From Rhizobium leguminosarum bv. viciae USDA 2370 (GTDB taxonomy: Bacteria > Pseudomonadota > Alphaproteobacteria > Rhizobiales > Rhizobiaceae): a DNA stretch of 64,000 nucleotides. The translations under genes were made by a program, and so were the position numbers. Position 1 is the stretch's first letter. Each line of letters begins with the position of its first letter. The stretch is taken from positions 372,001-436,000 of the forward strand of contig NZ_MRDL01000054.1 of the NCBI RefSeq assembly GCF_002008365.1, in the 5' to 3' direction. The notes below the pieces were generated by a model that was given only the letters and a program-made list of their open reading frames with translations, was not told where the DNA came from and did not search any database. This document shows, in pieces, positions 40,142 through 48,012 of the stretch.

Positions 40142-41419
40142 ATGATCGGCAAAAGGCGCGCTCCGCGCGCGGCCCTGACAGGTCTTCTGGTTGCAACGAT
40201 GGTGCTCGCCGGCTGCGGCGGCAGGCCGGTCGGTGTCATGCAGGCGGCCGGCACCGTCGCCCCCGGCACCTCCAAGGTCGATCTTCTCGTCGCCACGACG
40301 CGCGCTGCCGACGACAATCCCGCCGTGCTTTTCTCCGGCGAACGTGGCACTGGGCTCGCCGTCAATGCCGTCGACGTCTCCATTCCGCCGGAAGCCAATC
40401 GCAAGGTCGGCCAGGTGCAATGGCCAAGCCGCCTGCCGGCCGATCCGCTGCGCGACTTCGTCACCATTTCCGTCGATCCGCTGGAAGGCGAGCGGGCCGG
40501 CGAGACCTGGCTGAAGACCCATATGCCGAAGAGCCGCCGGGTGCTGGTCTTCGTGCACGGCTTCAACAATCGTTATGAGGATGCCGTCTACCGCTTCGCG
40601 CAGATCGTCCATGATTCGCATGCCGACGTCGCCCCGGTCGTCTTCACCTGGCCGTCGCGCGGCAGCATCTTCGATTATAATTACGACAAGGAAAGCACCA
40701 ACTATTCCCGCGACGCGCTGGAGGAGCTGCTCACCCGCACCGCCGCCAATCCCGCCGTCAGCGACGTCACCATCATGGCCCATTCGATGGGCACCTGGCT
40801 CACCGTCGAAGCGCTGCGGCAGATGGCGATCCGCAATGGTCATGTCGCCTCGAAGATCAACAATGTCATCCTCGCTTCGCCGGATCTCGATGTCGATGTC
40901 TTCGGCCGCCAGTTCGCGAGCCTCGGCAAGGAAAGGCCGCACTTCACCATCTTCGTCTCGCAGGACGACCGGGCTCTGGCGCTGTCGCGGCGCATCTCCG
41001 GCAATGTCGACCGGCTCGGCCAGATCGATCCCTCCGTAGAACCCTATCGCAGCAAGCTCGAGGCAGCCGGCATCACCGTGCTTGACCTCACCAAGCTCAA
41101 GGGCGGCGACCGGCTCAATCACGGCAAGTTCGCCGAAAGCCCCGAGGTGGTGAAGCTGATCGGCGACCGGCTGATTGCCGGCCAGGCGATCACCGATTCC
41201 AATGTCGGGCTCGGCGAGGCCGTCGGCGCGGTGGCGATGGGCGCTGCCCAGACTGCAGGAAGTGCCGTCAGCGTCGCCGTCAGCACGCCGATTGCGATCT
41301 TCGATCCGCGCACCCGGCGCAACTACGACGCCCAGCTGAAGCGTCTCGGCCAGTCGATGAACAACACCGTCGGTTCGGTCGGCGACAGCGTCGGTGCCAG
41401 CCTGCCGGAAAGCCAATAA
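40142..41419 (+). CDS. DUF900-type alpha/beta hydrolase lipoprotein
   Basis: 425 aa from the ATG at 40142, seven bases after GGAG. The signal sequence ends in the lipobox LAGC (ALTGLLVATMVLAGCGG). The hydrolase domain shows RVLVFVHGFNNRYEDAVYRF, VVFTWPSRGS and the nucleophile elbow IMAHSMGTWLTVEAL with Ser in G/H-S-M-G. A later LASPDLDVDVFGRQF and DDRALALSR complete the fold; the C-terminal 60 residues are Ala/Gly/Val-rich. A membrane-anchored esterase or lipase of unknown substrate, common in rhizobia. Confidence 0.85.
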   Translation: MIGKRRAPRAALTGLLVATMVLAGCGGRPVGVMQAAGTVAPGTSKVDLLVATTRAADDNPAVLFSGERGTGLAVNAVDVSIPPEANRKVGQVQWPSRLPADPLRDFVTISVDPLEGERAGETWLKTHMPKSRRVLVFVHGFNNRYEDAVYRFAQIVHDSHADVAPVVFTWPSRGSIFDYNYDKESTNYSRDALEELLTRTAANPAVSDVTIMAHSMGTWLTVEALRQMAIRNGHVASKINNVILASPDLDVDVFGRQFASLGKERPHFTIFVSQDDRALALSRRISGNVDRLGQIDPSVEPYRSKLEAAGITVLDLTKLKGGDRLNHGKFAESPEVVKLIGDRLIAGQAITDSNVGLGEAVGAVAMGAAQTAGSAVSVAVSTPIAIFDPRTRRNYDAQLKRLGQSMNNTVGSVGDSVGASLPESQ

Positions 41420-41426
41420 ATTCCAC

Positions 41427-41530
41427 AGAGCAATTCCAGCAAAAGTGCACTGCGGTTTTGCGTTTCGGAATTGCGAAAACCAAAGAGATAGGGAATTTCC
41501 CGTAATTCGGAGAAAACGGAAATTCTCTAG
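41427..41530. repeat. Intact GAGCAATTCC/GGAATTGC palindrome plus second dyad
   Basis: GCAATTCC and GGAATTGC arms flank AGCAAAAGTGCACTGCGGTTTTGCG (41430-41474), followed by a second weak dyad of GAATTTCCCG and CGGAAATTC type to 41530. It begins 8 bp after the hydrolase stop codon. Same family as 7451-7500. Confidence 0.7.
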
Positions 41531-41600
41531 GCATCCCATCTTGATGTGATATATCAGGCTGACGACGGCAATTCTGTCTGCCGTGCGATGGGTTGATGGC

Positions 41601-42851
41601 ATGGCGGATGAGATGAAGAAGAGGGTAGCGGTCGTCGGCGCGGGCGTGATCGGCGCCTCGATCGCCTTCGAGCTGCAGCGGCGCGGCCTTGAGGTGACGC
41701 TGATCGACAAGGGCGAGCCGGGACGCGGCACCTCTTTCGGCAATATGGCGAGCATCGCGCTCGATTTTGCCGCCGGCTCCGGCCCTTCGACCTGGAAGAA
41801 GATCCCCGGCTGGCTGCTCGATCCGGAAGGCCCGGTCTGGCTGCGGCCCTCCTATGCCGCCAGGATGCTGCCCTGGTTCCTGCGCTTCCTCGCAGCCGGC
41901 CGGCCCTCGCGGCTGAGAGCGATCGAGGATGCCGGCATGAGCCTGTCCAACCGCGCGCTCGGCGATTTCAGGCAGATGCTCCAGGCGATCGGCGCACCCG
42001 AATTGATGACCGAGGAAGGTTGCCTGGCGATCTACGAGACCGAGGCGGAATTTGCCGCCGATCGCGGCCATCTCGCCATGATGCAGCGCTACGGCCTCGA
42101 ATTCGAGGTTTTGAGCAACGGCGCCATCCAATATTACGAACCCACCCTGTCACCGGCGATTGCCAAAGCCGTGCTGCTTCCCGACAACAAGTCGATCCGC
42201 GACCCTTATCAACTGGTGGTGAAACTCGCCGACGCCGCCAAGGCTGCGGGCACGACCTTCGTCTCCGGCACTGTGCGGAATATCGAGCGCCGGGACGATG
42301 GCACGGCCGTCGTTCTACTCGAGGATGGCAGGCGGATCGAGGCCGGTTCGGTGGTGCTTGCCGCCGGCGTCCACACCCGTTTCCTTGCCGAAAAGCTCGG
42401 CGAGCCGATCCCGCTCGAAACCGAGCGCGGCTATCACACGCAGATCATGAAGCCCGGCATCTCCATGCGTTATTCGGTGATCTGGCCGCATCGCGCCTTC
42501 ATGGTGACGCCGACGGCGGGCGGCATCCGTGTCGGCGGCAATGTCGAGCTCGCCGGTCTCGATGCCGCGCCGGATTTCCGCCGTCCGCGGGTGCTGGTGC
42601 GCCATGCCCAGCGCGCGCTGCCCGGCCTGAAGGTCGAGGAGACGACGGAATGGATGGGTCATCGTCCGGCGCTGCCCGATACGATCCCGATCATTTCGCC
42701 GTCGTCGAAAATGCCCGGCGTCTTTTATGCGACCGGCCACGGCCATCTCGGCCTGACCTTTTCGGCAACGACAGCGCTCGTGATCGCCGATATGGTGACC
42801 GGGCTCAAACCATCCCTCGATGTGACCCCGTTCCGCATAGACCGCTATTAG
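41601..42851 (+). CDS. FAD-dependent D-amino-acid dehydrogenase-like oxidoreductase
   Basis: About 416 aa. ATGs at 41583, 41601 and 41613 are possible and none has a strong site. The dinucleotide-binding fold is RVAVVGAGVIGASIAFELQR; GEPGRGTSFGNMASIA and GHGHLGLTFSATTALVIADM are the FAD-contacting ends of the DadA/DAO family. Together with the proline-racemase-family enzyme two genes on, it probably oxidises the D-amino or D-hydroxyproline product of that epimerase, passing electrons to the respiratory chain. It is followed at 9 bp by the SDR gene. Confidence 0.87.
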   Translation: MADEMKKRVAVVGAGVIGASIAFELQRRGLEVTLIDKGEPGRGTSFGNMASIALDFAAGSGPSTWKKIPGWLLDPEGPVWLRPSYAARMLPWFLRFLAAGRPSRLRAIEDAGMSLSNRALGDFRQMLQAIGAPELMTEEGCLAIYETEAEFAADRGHLAMMQRYGLEFEVLSNGAIQYYEPTLSPAIAKAVLLPDNKSIRDPYQLVVKLADAAKAAGTTFVSGTVRNIERRDDGTAVVLLEDGRRIEAGSVVLAAGVHTRFLAEKLGEPIPLETERGYHTQIMKPGISMRYSVIWPHRAFMVTPTAGGIRVGGNVELAGLDAAPDFRRPRVLVRHAQRALPGLKVEETTEWMGHRPALPDTIPIISPSSKMPGVFYATGHGHLGLTFSATTALVIADMVTGLKPSLDVTPFRIDRY

Positions 42852-42860
42852 GAGGCCCCG

Positions 42861-43571
42861 ATGTCCGATACCAGCAAACCCGTAGCGCTGATCACCGGCG
42901 GCGGCCGCGGCATGGGCGAGGCGATCGCCCGCGAGCTCTCCGCCCAGGGCTATCAGTTGGCGCTGATGTCGCCGTCGGAAAGCTGTGAGAAGCTGGCGGC
43001 CGAACTCGGCGGCGTCGCCTCGCGCGGCGTTGCCGAAAAAGCTGAGGATCTCAAGGCGATCGTCGATCTGACGATGAAGACCTATGGCCGTATCGATGCC
43101 GTCGTCAACCTGAGCGGTCACCCGCCGAAGGGCGACCTGCTCGATATTTCAGACGAGAACTGGACGCTCGGTTCCGACATGATGATCCTGTCGCTGGTGC
43201 GCATGGCCCGCCTGGTGACGCCGGTCATGCTGAAACAGGGCAAGGGCGCCTTCGTCAACATCACCACCTTCGCGGCCTACGAGCCGTCGCTGGTCTTCCC
43301 GGTGTCCTGCACCTATCGCGCCGCTGCCGGCGCCTTCACCAAGCTTTATTCCGATCGTTATGCGGCCGACAATATCCGCATGAACTGCTTACTGCCGGGC
43401 TATATCGACAGCCTGAACCACAAGCCCGAGACCGCCGAGAAGGTTCCGATGAAGCGCATCGGCCATGTGGAGGAGATCGCCAAGACCGCTGCCTTCCTGC
43501 TCTCCGATGGCGCCGGATATATCACCGGCCAGAATATTCGCGTCGATGGCGGCGTCACCCGTCACGTCTGA
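42861..43571 (+). CDS. Short-chain dehydrogenase family protein lacking the catalytic lysine
   Basis: 236 aa. GGAGG precedes the ATG. The cofactor motif LITGGGRGMGEAIA is normal, and FLLSDGAGYITGQNIRVDGG is the usual SDR end. The active site is altered: the position of YxxxK reads Tyr152-Arg-Ala-Ala-Ala156 in SCTYRAAAGAF, so Lys is Ala, and the serine is Thr in NITTFAAY. It may bind NAD(P) without ordinary carbonyl reduction, or use other residues. It is sandwiched between the FAD oxidoreductase and the epimerase, so it likely serves the same pathway. Confidence 0.85.
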   Translation: MSDTSKPVALITGGGRGMGEAIARELSAQGYQLALMSPSESCEKLAAELGGVASRGVAEKAEDLKAIVDLTMKTYGRIDAVVNLSGHPPKGDLLDISDENWTLGSDMMILSLVRMARLVTPVMLKQGKGAFVNITTFAAYEPSLVFPVSCTYRAAAGAFTKLYSDRYAADNIRMNCLLPGYIDSLNHKPETAEKVPMKRIGHVEEIAKTAAFLLSDGAGYITGQNIRVDGGVTRHV

Positions 43572-43586
43572 TCTGGAGTTTTCGAT

Positions 43587-44624
43587 ATGAGATGGAAGCG
43601 CACGATCCAGTTGCTGGATGTCCACGCCGAAGGTGAGATCGGCCGCGTCGCGATCGGCGGCGTGCCGAAGATCCCGGGCGATACCATTGCCGCCCAGCTG
43701 CATTGGCTGAACACCGATCCGAAGGGTGACGAGCTTCGCCGCTTCCTTTGCCTGGAGCCGCGCGGCGCGCCGATCGGCTCGGTCAACCTGCTGCTGCCGG
43801 CACGGCACCCGGAGGCCGACGCCGCCTTCATCATCCTGCAGCCCGACCAGGCGCATGCGAGCTCCGGCTCGAACTCGATCTGCGTCACCACGGCCTTGCT
43901 CGAATCCGGCATCGTCGACATGAAGGAGCCGGAGACGATCGTCACCCTCGAAACCGCCGCCGGCCTGGTCAAGGCGACGGCAACCTGCCGCGACGGGCGC
44001 TGCGAAAAGGTCAGGCTGACCATGGTGCCCTCCTTCGTGCATGAGCTCGATGTCGCAATCGACACGCCGCATTGGGGAAAGATCAAGGCCGACATCAGCT
44101 ACGGCGGCATCTTCTATGCGCTGGTCGATGTCGGCCAGATCGGTCTGACGATCGAGAAGGCCAATGCCGCCGGCCTCGTCCAGGCCGGCATGATCCTCAA
44201 GGAGCTGATCAACCGCGACATCAAGGTCGTCCATCCCGAGATCCCGGCGATCTCAGGCGTCGCCTATGTCATGTTCCGCGATACCGAAGCCGACGGCACG
44301 GTGCGCACCTGCACCACCATGTGGCCGGGCCGCGCCGACCGCTCGCCCTGCGGCACCGGCAACTCCGCCAATCTCGCCACGCTTTATGCGCGCGGCAAGG
44401 CCAAGGTCGGCGACGTCTTCACCTCGAAATCGATCATCGGTTCCGAATTCGAGGTCGGCCTCCAGGCAGTGACCGAGGTTGCCGGCCGCCCCGCCGTCAT
44501 CCCCACCATCACCGGCCGCGGCTTCACCTTCGGCCTGACCCAGGTAGCCCTCGACCCCTTTGACCCGCATCCGAACGGTTTTGCGCTGACGGATGTCTGG
44601 GGACCGTCGGCGGGAGAGATTTGA
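43587..44624 (+). CDS. Proline racemase/4-hydroxyproline epimerase family protein, Ser/Cys variant
   Basis: 345 aa of the proline racemase superfamily: LLDVHAEGEIGRVAIGGVP at the start, FVHELDVAIDTPHWG, SYGGIFYALVDV and DRSPCGTGNSANLATLYARG. The second catalytic cysteine is present (Cys255). The first, normally C-G-H in MCGHGTI, reads Ser93-Gly94-Ser95 here. True racemases and 4-hydroxyproline epimerases usually have Cys/Cys, and trans-3-hydroxyproline dehydratases Cys/Thr; Ser/Cys members exist with different or mixed activities. It closes the operon begun by the FAD oxidoreductase. Confidence 0.87.
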   Translation: MRWKRTIQLLDVHAEGEIGRVAIGGVPKIPGDTIAAQLHWLNTDPKGDELRRFLCLEPRGAPIGSVNLLLPARHPEADAAFIILQPDQAHASSGSNSICVTTALLESGIVDMKEPETIVTLETAAGLVKATATCRDGRCEKVRLTMVPSFVHELDVAIDTPHWGKIKADISYGGIFYALVDVGQIGLTIEKANAAGLVQAGMILKELINRDIKVVHPEIPAISGVAYVMFRDTEADGTVRTCTTMWPGRADRSPCGTGNSANLATLYARGKAKVGDVFTSKSIIGSEFEVGLQAVTEVAGRPAVIPTITGRGFTFGLTQVALDPFDPHPNGFALTDVWGPSAGEI

Positions 44625-44681
44625 GCGTTCAGGGCGGGATGCCGGAACTGTGAGGCGGGTTCCTGACGGTTCGCGCCGATG

Positions 44682-44825
44682 GCTGCCCCTCACCCTAACC
44701 CTCTCCCCGTAAACGGGGCGAGGGGACGTGCCCTGCGACAGGCCAGTGGGGAACGGAGAGGTCGCGACATGTCCCCTTCGCCCCATTTACGGGGAGAAGG
44801 TGGCGGCAGCCGGATGAGGGGCAGC
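44682..44825. repeat. Rhizobial CCCCTCACCCTAACC inverted-repeat element
   Basis: 144 bp bounded by GCTGCCCCTCA and TGAGGGGCAGC. Inside is a long dyad of CTCTCCCCGTAAACGGGG and CCCCATTTACGGGGAGA, with a spacer of about 70 bp containing a second weak dyad (CGACAGG, GGTCGCG). No ORF. It is an interspersed repeat of Rhizobiales genomes. It lies between the epimerase operon and the convergent TetR gene, and its hairpins could end both transcripts. A decayed copy is at 39148. Confidence 0.75.
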
Positions 44826-44874
44826 GGTGCGCTCCAACGATCCTGCGAAGCCTCCGCGACCGACTGCCTAGAGG

Positions 44875-45558
44875 TTATGCATGATCGGCGTAAGTCTGCC
44901 TGCGCTCAGCATCCCCGGTTCGAGTGTCCCAACCCAGCATGGCCAGCTCGGCCACGGCCTCCAGTTCGCCACGGGTCGCGCCGTCGCGGGCCAGGATCGA
45001 CATGCCATTCTGAACGGTCTGCACGAAGCGGGCAAGCGCGTGCACGTCGGTCGAGACCGGAATTTCGCCGGCTGATATCGCCTGGTTCAGGCGCAGCTTC
45101 AGGCGGTCGAGCGTGACGGCGCGGGCGGCTCGCACGAGTTCGCCGAGTTCCACATGGCCCTCGCTGCCGACCGAAGAGAGCGCCACCATGCAGCCGCGGG
45201 GAATATCCACGACACAGCCGGTCAGGGCAGCGGCCGAATCCATCAGAAACGACATCACCGCTTCACGGGCCGTGCCCGCGGAGAGGAAGCCTGCCCAGAC
45301 GAGCGCCTCGTTGTTGTCGCGATAGTGGCGCAACGCCTCGGCATAGAGCGCCTCCTTCGAGCCGAATGCCGCGTAAAGACTCGGCGATCCGATCCCCATC
45401 GCCTCGGTGAGGTCGGCGATCGAGGTCGCCTCGAAGCCCTTGATCCAGAACAGGCGGGTTGCCCGCGCCAAGGCTGTTTCCCGATCGAACGCCCGCGGCC
45501 GCCCGCGACTGCGGGCAGGGGTTTTATCGACTTCCGAGATCTCATCCGATTTTTGCAT
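44875..45558 (-). CDS. TetR-family transcriptional regulator
   Basis: 227 aa. A basic N-terminal arm (RSRGRPRAFDRETALARATR) precedes the HTH FEATSIADLTEAMGIGSPSL followed by YAAFGSKEALYAEAL. The ligand domain, CVVDIPRGCMVALSSVGSEG onward, matches the TetR_C_16/YkuG-like group. Divergent from the SDR gene at 45640, with paired 20-bp inverted sites overlapping both starts. It is expected to repress that SDR gene and itself. Confidence 0.9.
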   Translation of the reverse strand: MQKSDEISEVDKTPARSRGRPRAFDRETALARATRLFWIKGFEATSIADLTEAMGIGSPSLYAAFGSKEALYAEALRHYRDNNEALVWAGFLSAGTAREAVMSFLMDSAAALTGCVVDIPRGCMVALSSVGSEGHVELGELVRAARAVTLDRLKLRLNQAISAGEIPVSTDVHALARFVQTVQNGMSILARDGATRGELEAVAELAMLGWDTRTGDAERRQTYADHA

Positions 45559-45626
45559 CGATCATTATATAAACCCATTGACACCCCATCGCAACGTGCC
45601 TAGCTATTTATGTGTCGATCACTACA
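45554..45626 (+). promoter_or_regulatory. Promoter with paired inverted TetR-type sites
   Basis: TTGACA (45578-45583), 17 bases, then TAGCTA (45601-45606) is a good sigma-70 promoter for the SDR gene. Two 20-bp elements flank it in opposite orientation: TGCATCGATCATTATATAAA (45554-45573) and, reading the other strand, TGTAGTGATCGACACATAAA (45607-45626), sharing TG.A..GATC...A.ATAAA. The second covers the transcription start, so a bound TetR would block initiation. Confidence 0.65.
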
Positions 45627-45639
45627 GAAAGAGAAGATC

Positions 45640-46380
45640 ATGACAGAACTGGCTGGAAAGCGTGCCCTGGTAACAGGCGGCTCGCGCGGCATTGGCGCCG
45701 CCATCGTATTGGCGCTTGCCGACAAAGGCGCCGATGTCGCCATCACTTATGAGCGTTCGGCCGATCGCGCCGCCGAAGTCGTCCGGGCGATCGAGCGCAA
45801 GGGCCGCAAAGCGCTTGCCATCCAGGCCGACAGCGCCGATCCGGCAGCCGTGAAGCGCTCGGTTGACGAGGCAGCCCAGGCACTTGGCGGTCTCGACATT
45901 CTCGTCAACAATGCCGCAATCGCGCTTTACGGTGCGATCGCCGACGTCAGCGTCGAGCAGATCGATGCGCTGCTGGACGTCAATGTGCGGTCGCCCTTGC
46001 TCGCTTCGCAGGCCGCGATTCCCTATCTGCAGGCGGGAGGCCGCGTCATCACGATCGGCTCGGTCGGCGCCGAACGCATCGTCGGTGATACCGGTACGGT
46101 CTATTTCATGACAAAATCCGCGCTCCACTCGTTTACCCGTGGCCTCGCGCGGGAACTCGGATCTCGCGATATCACCGTAAACCTCGTCCAGCCGGGTTCG
46201 ACCGACACCGATATGAATCCCGCAGACGGCGACTTCGCCGACTTCCAGCGCGCCCTCATCCCACTTGGCCGTTATGGCGAGCCGGAAGATGTGGCGGCCG
46301 CTGTGGCTTTCCTCGCAAGCCCTGCTGCAAGGCACATCACCGGAACCATTCTCACAGTGGATGGCGGCCTGAACACCTGA
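45640..46380 (+). CDS. Short-chain dehydrogenase/reductase
   Basis: 246 aa from the ATG at 45640, after AGAGAAG. Classical SDR motifs: RALVTGGSRGIGAAIVLALA, ILVNNAAI, catalytic Ser in TIGSVGAERI, Tyr and Lys in VYFMTKSALHSF, and the terminal FLASPAARHITGTILTVDGG. Likely an NADP-dependent ketoacyl- or quinone-type reductase; the substrate is not determinable. Its promoter is flanked by sites for the divergent TetR, so it is probably induced by a small molecule. Confidence 0.9.
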   Translation: MTELAGKRALVTGGSRGIGAAIVLALADKGADVAITYERSADRAAEVVRAIERKGRKALAIQADSADPAAVKRSVDEAAQALGGLDILVNNAAIALYGAIADVSVEQIDALLDVNVRSPLLASQAAIPYLQAGGRVITIGSVGAERIVGDTGTVYFMTKSALHSFTRGLARELGSRDITVNLVQPGSTDTDMNPADGDFADFQRALIPLGRYGEPEDVAAAVAFLASPAARHITGTILTVDGGLNT

Positions 46381-46448
46381 ATCGGGAGGTGTTGCTTCCG
46401 GCCCTCAAAAGACAGGGGGACCGACAGATGTCGGCCCTTCTCTCTCAC

Positions 46449-46835
46449 TTATGCATTAGCCAAACGGGGTGACGGCCAGGATCGTGTCGGAGAGCCTATG
46501 GCCGGCGTGGGGGTCGCGTGCAATGCGCGCTCCGCGTAGCTGTGCAGCAGCGCAGGGTCGTCGATCACATGTGCCGGGACGGCGTAGTAGCGGCGAACCG
46601 TCACCTCCCTGCCGGCAGCGCGGTAGCTGAACGGTTCGGAGCCATCTGCCTCGAACTCCGCGCGCATCGCTTCGTCGACGCGGAGATACAGCGTGCCCTT
46701 CATGACGAACCCGAACTGCGCGCCGTTTCGGACCAGGGCGGATCCGCCGAAGAAGCGCCTGATATCGATGCAGCCGGCTGGGGCGATCTGGCCGGCAAAG
46801 TCGAGCGCCAGCCCGCGTGTCGCCTCGCTAGTCAT
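46449..46835 (-). CDS. TfoX/Sxy N-terminal domain protein
   Basis: 128 aa from the ATG at 46835. It matches the TfoX N-terminal fold: RRFFGGSALVRNGAQFGFVM followed by KGTLYLRVDEAMRAEFEADG and SEPFSYRAAG. Full-length TfoX activates competence in gammaproteobacteria; in rhizobia single-domain versions are common and of unknown role. It overlaps the preceding NTF2-like gene by 8 bp and is the third gene of a TetR-led operon. The C-terminal TPAIGSPTRSW tail is not conserved-looking. Confidence 0.82.
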   Translation of the reverse strand: MTSEATRGLALDFAGQIAPAGCIDIRRFFGGSALVRNGAQFGFVMKGTLYLRVDEAMRAEFEADGSEPFSYRAAGREVTVRRYYAVPAHVIDDPALLHSYAERALHATPTPAIGSPTRSWPSPRLANA

Positions 46836-47190
46836 GCTGCTGCTCCGCCAGAAGATCGAAGAAGCCGGTGATCGCGCCGAACCGGCCATCGGAAATCACC
46901 CCGAAACTCGTGCCGGTCTGCAAGACCCTCTCGTCTTCGTGGCGCAGTGCCCAGCGCGCCAGAGAACGATCATTATGGTGGAGAACGCTCAATATCTTGA
47001 ACCGGCCTCCCGGCATGCTCTCCTTGAAGCCGGCCATATAAGCCGAGAGACCGGCGCGCCCCGCGATCGCTCCATTCGGGTCGCAATAGGTCACATCGTC
47101 CGCGAGGCAAGCCAGCATTTCCGGCTCGCGAGCGTCAGCGTCCAGCGACCAGATGGCTGCATATCGATTCCAGAGTGCCTCAGGTGTCAT
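46828..47190 (-). CDS. NTF2-like (SnoaL-fold) protein
   Basis: 120 aa with the SnoaL/NTF2-like alpha+beta cone pattern: ALWNRYAAIWSLDADAREPE, CLADDVTYCDPNGAIAGRAG, LSAYMAGFKESMPGGRFKIL and RSLARWALRHEDE, ending GFFDLLAEQ. Such proteins are small isomerase-like or ligand-binding modules. It lies between the TetR gene (overlap ATGA at 47187) and the TfoX-like gene, so it is a probable target of that repressor. Confidence 0.82.
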   Translation of the reverse strand: MTPEALWNRYAAIWSLDADAREPEMLACLADDVTYCDPNGAIAGRAGLSAYMAGFKESMPGGRFKILSVLHHNDRSLARWALRHEDERVLQTGTSFGVISDGRFGAITGFFDLLAEQQHD

Positions 47191-47774
47191 GACATCGTCT
47201 CCAGTTGATTGAATTCATCTTCTATCGCCTGCCGCAGGCCGGCCTTGTCATCGCCGCCGCGAATGAGCACGAGGAGTCCCTGATAGAAGGCCAGAAGGCG
47301 GGTGGCTGTCCTGTTCGCCTTGGCTCCGTCACCGTCTCGAACGATGGTCGGCACTTCGGTCAGCCTCGAGCGGAATGTGGTACGAAGGAGGCCGAGCGCC
47401 GCTTCGACACGGGGATGCGGATTGACGCCGCCGCCGAATTCCACCGCCATATTGGTGATCAGGCAGCCAAGGGAGCCATCGTCGGGCTCATGCAGGAGCG
47501 AGAGGAACAATTCGCGCAACCCCTGAAGCCCGCTTCCTGGCGGCGCAAACCGCTCGATCCGTCCCCCCAGCACGGTTCGGTGGTAATGTTCGAACGCTGC
47601 GTCGAAGAGGCCGGCCTTGTCGCCGAAGGCGTGATAGATGCTTCCGCCCTTGAGCCCCGTCGCCTCCTCGAGGTCTCGGATTGATGCAGCTTGATAGCCC
47701 TGCTTGCGAAAGATGTGCATCGCCCCCGTCAGCACCGCCTGCTCATCGAATTCCCGCGTTCGGCCCATCGTCAC
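47187..47774 (-). CDS. TetR-family transcriptional regulator
   Basis: 195 aa (an internal ATG two codons later would also serve). HTH: AVLTGAMHIFRKQGYQAASI followed by RDLEEATGLKGGSIYHAFGD. The ligand domain LGCLITNMAVEFGGGVNPHP resembles the TetR_C_16-type group. First gene of an operon with the NTF2-like and TfoX-like genes. A long perfect palindrome lies 5 bp upstream of its start, fitting autoregulation. Confidence 0.9.
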   Translation of the reverse strand: MTMGRTREFDEQAVLTGAMHIFRKQGYQAASIRDLEEATGLKGGSIYHAFGDKAGLFDAAFEHYHRTVLGGRIERFAPPGSGLQGLRELFLSLLHEPDDGSLGCLITNMAVEFGGGVNPHPRVEAALGLLRTTFRSRLTEVPTIVRDGDGAKANRTATRLLAFYQGLLVLIRGGDDKAGLRQAIEDEFNQLETMS

Positions 47775-47779
47775 TCCGA

Positions 47780-47815
47780 TTCTTTATCGATTGTTCTAGA
47801 ATGACCGATAAAGAA
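47780..47815. promoter_or_regulatory. Extended palindromic operator of the TetR operon
   Basis: TTCTTTATCG (47780-47789) and CGATAAAGAA (47806-47815) are perfect inverted arms; the centre contains a second palindrome TTCTAGAA (47794-47801). It begins 5 bp upstream of the TetR start codon, on the 5' side, where it would overlap the promoter or start site. Confidence 0.75.
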
Positions 47816-48012
47816 TTCAAACGCAACTGCCTCAGTGACTTTCGGCGCAAGTTCTCGCCTGGACGACCTCGGTCATCCCAAGCGCGTGGGCACCCATCGC
47901 TTAAGGTTTAGGATGATGTTTCGGTGGAATGGCCGGTCGGCCAGGTGGACGGCGCTTGTTCGACGACAGCCTCCAGCATCTCCAGGATGAATCCGACATA
48001 CCGCGGCCCCCA

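Noticed and set aside
39992..41755. 587-codon minus-strand frame
   Set aside because: Antisense to the lipoprotein hydrolase and crosses a palindromic repeat; no protein family resemblance.
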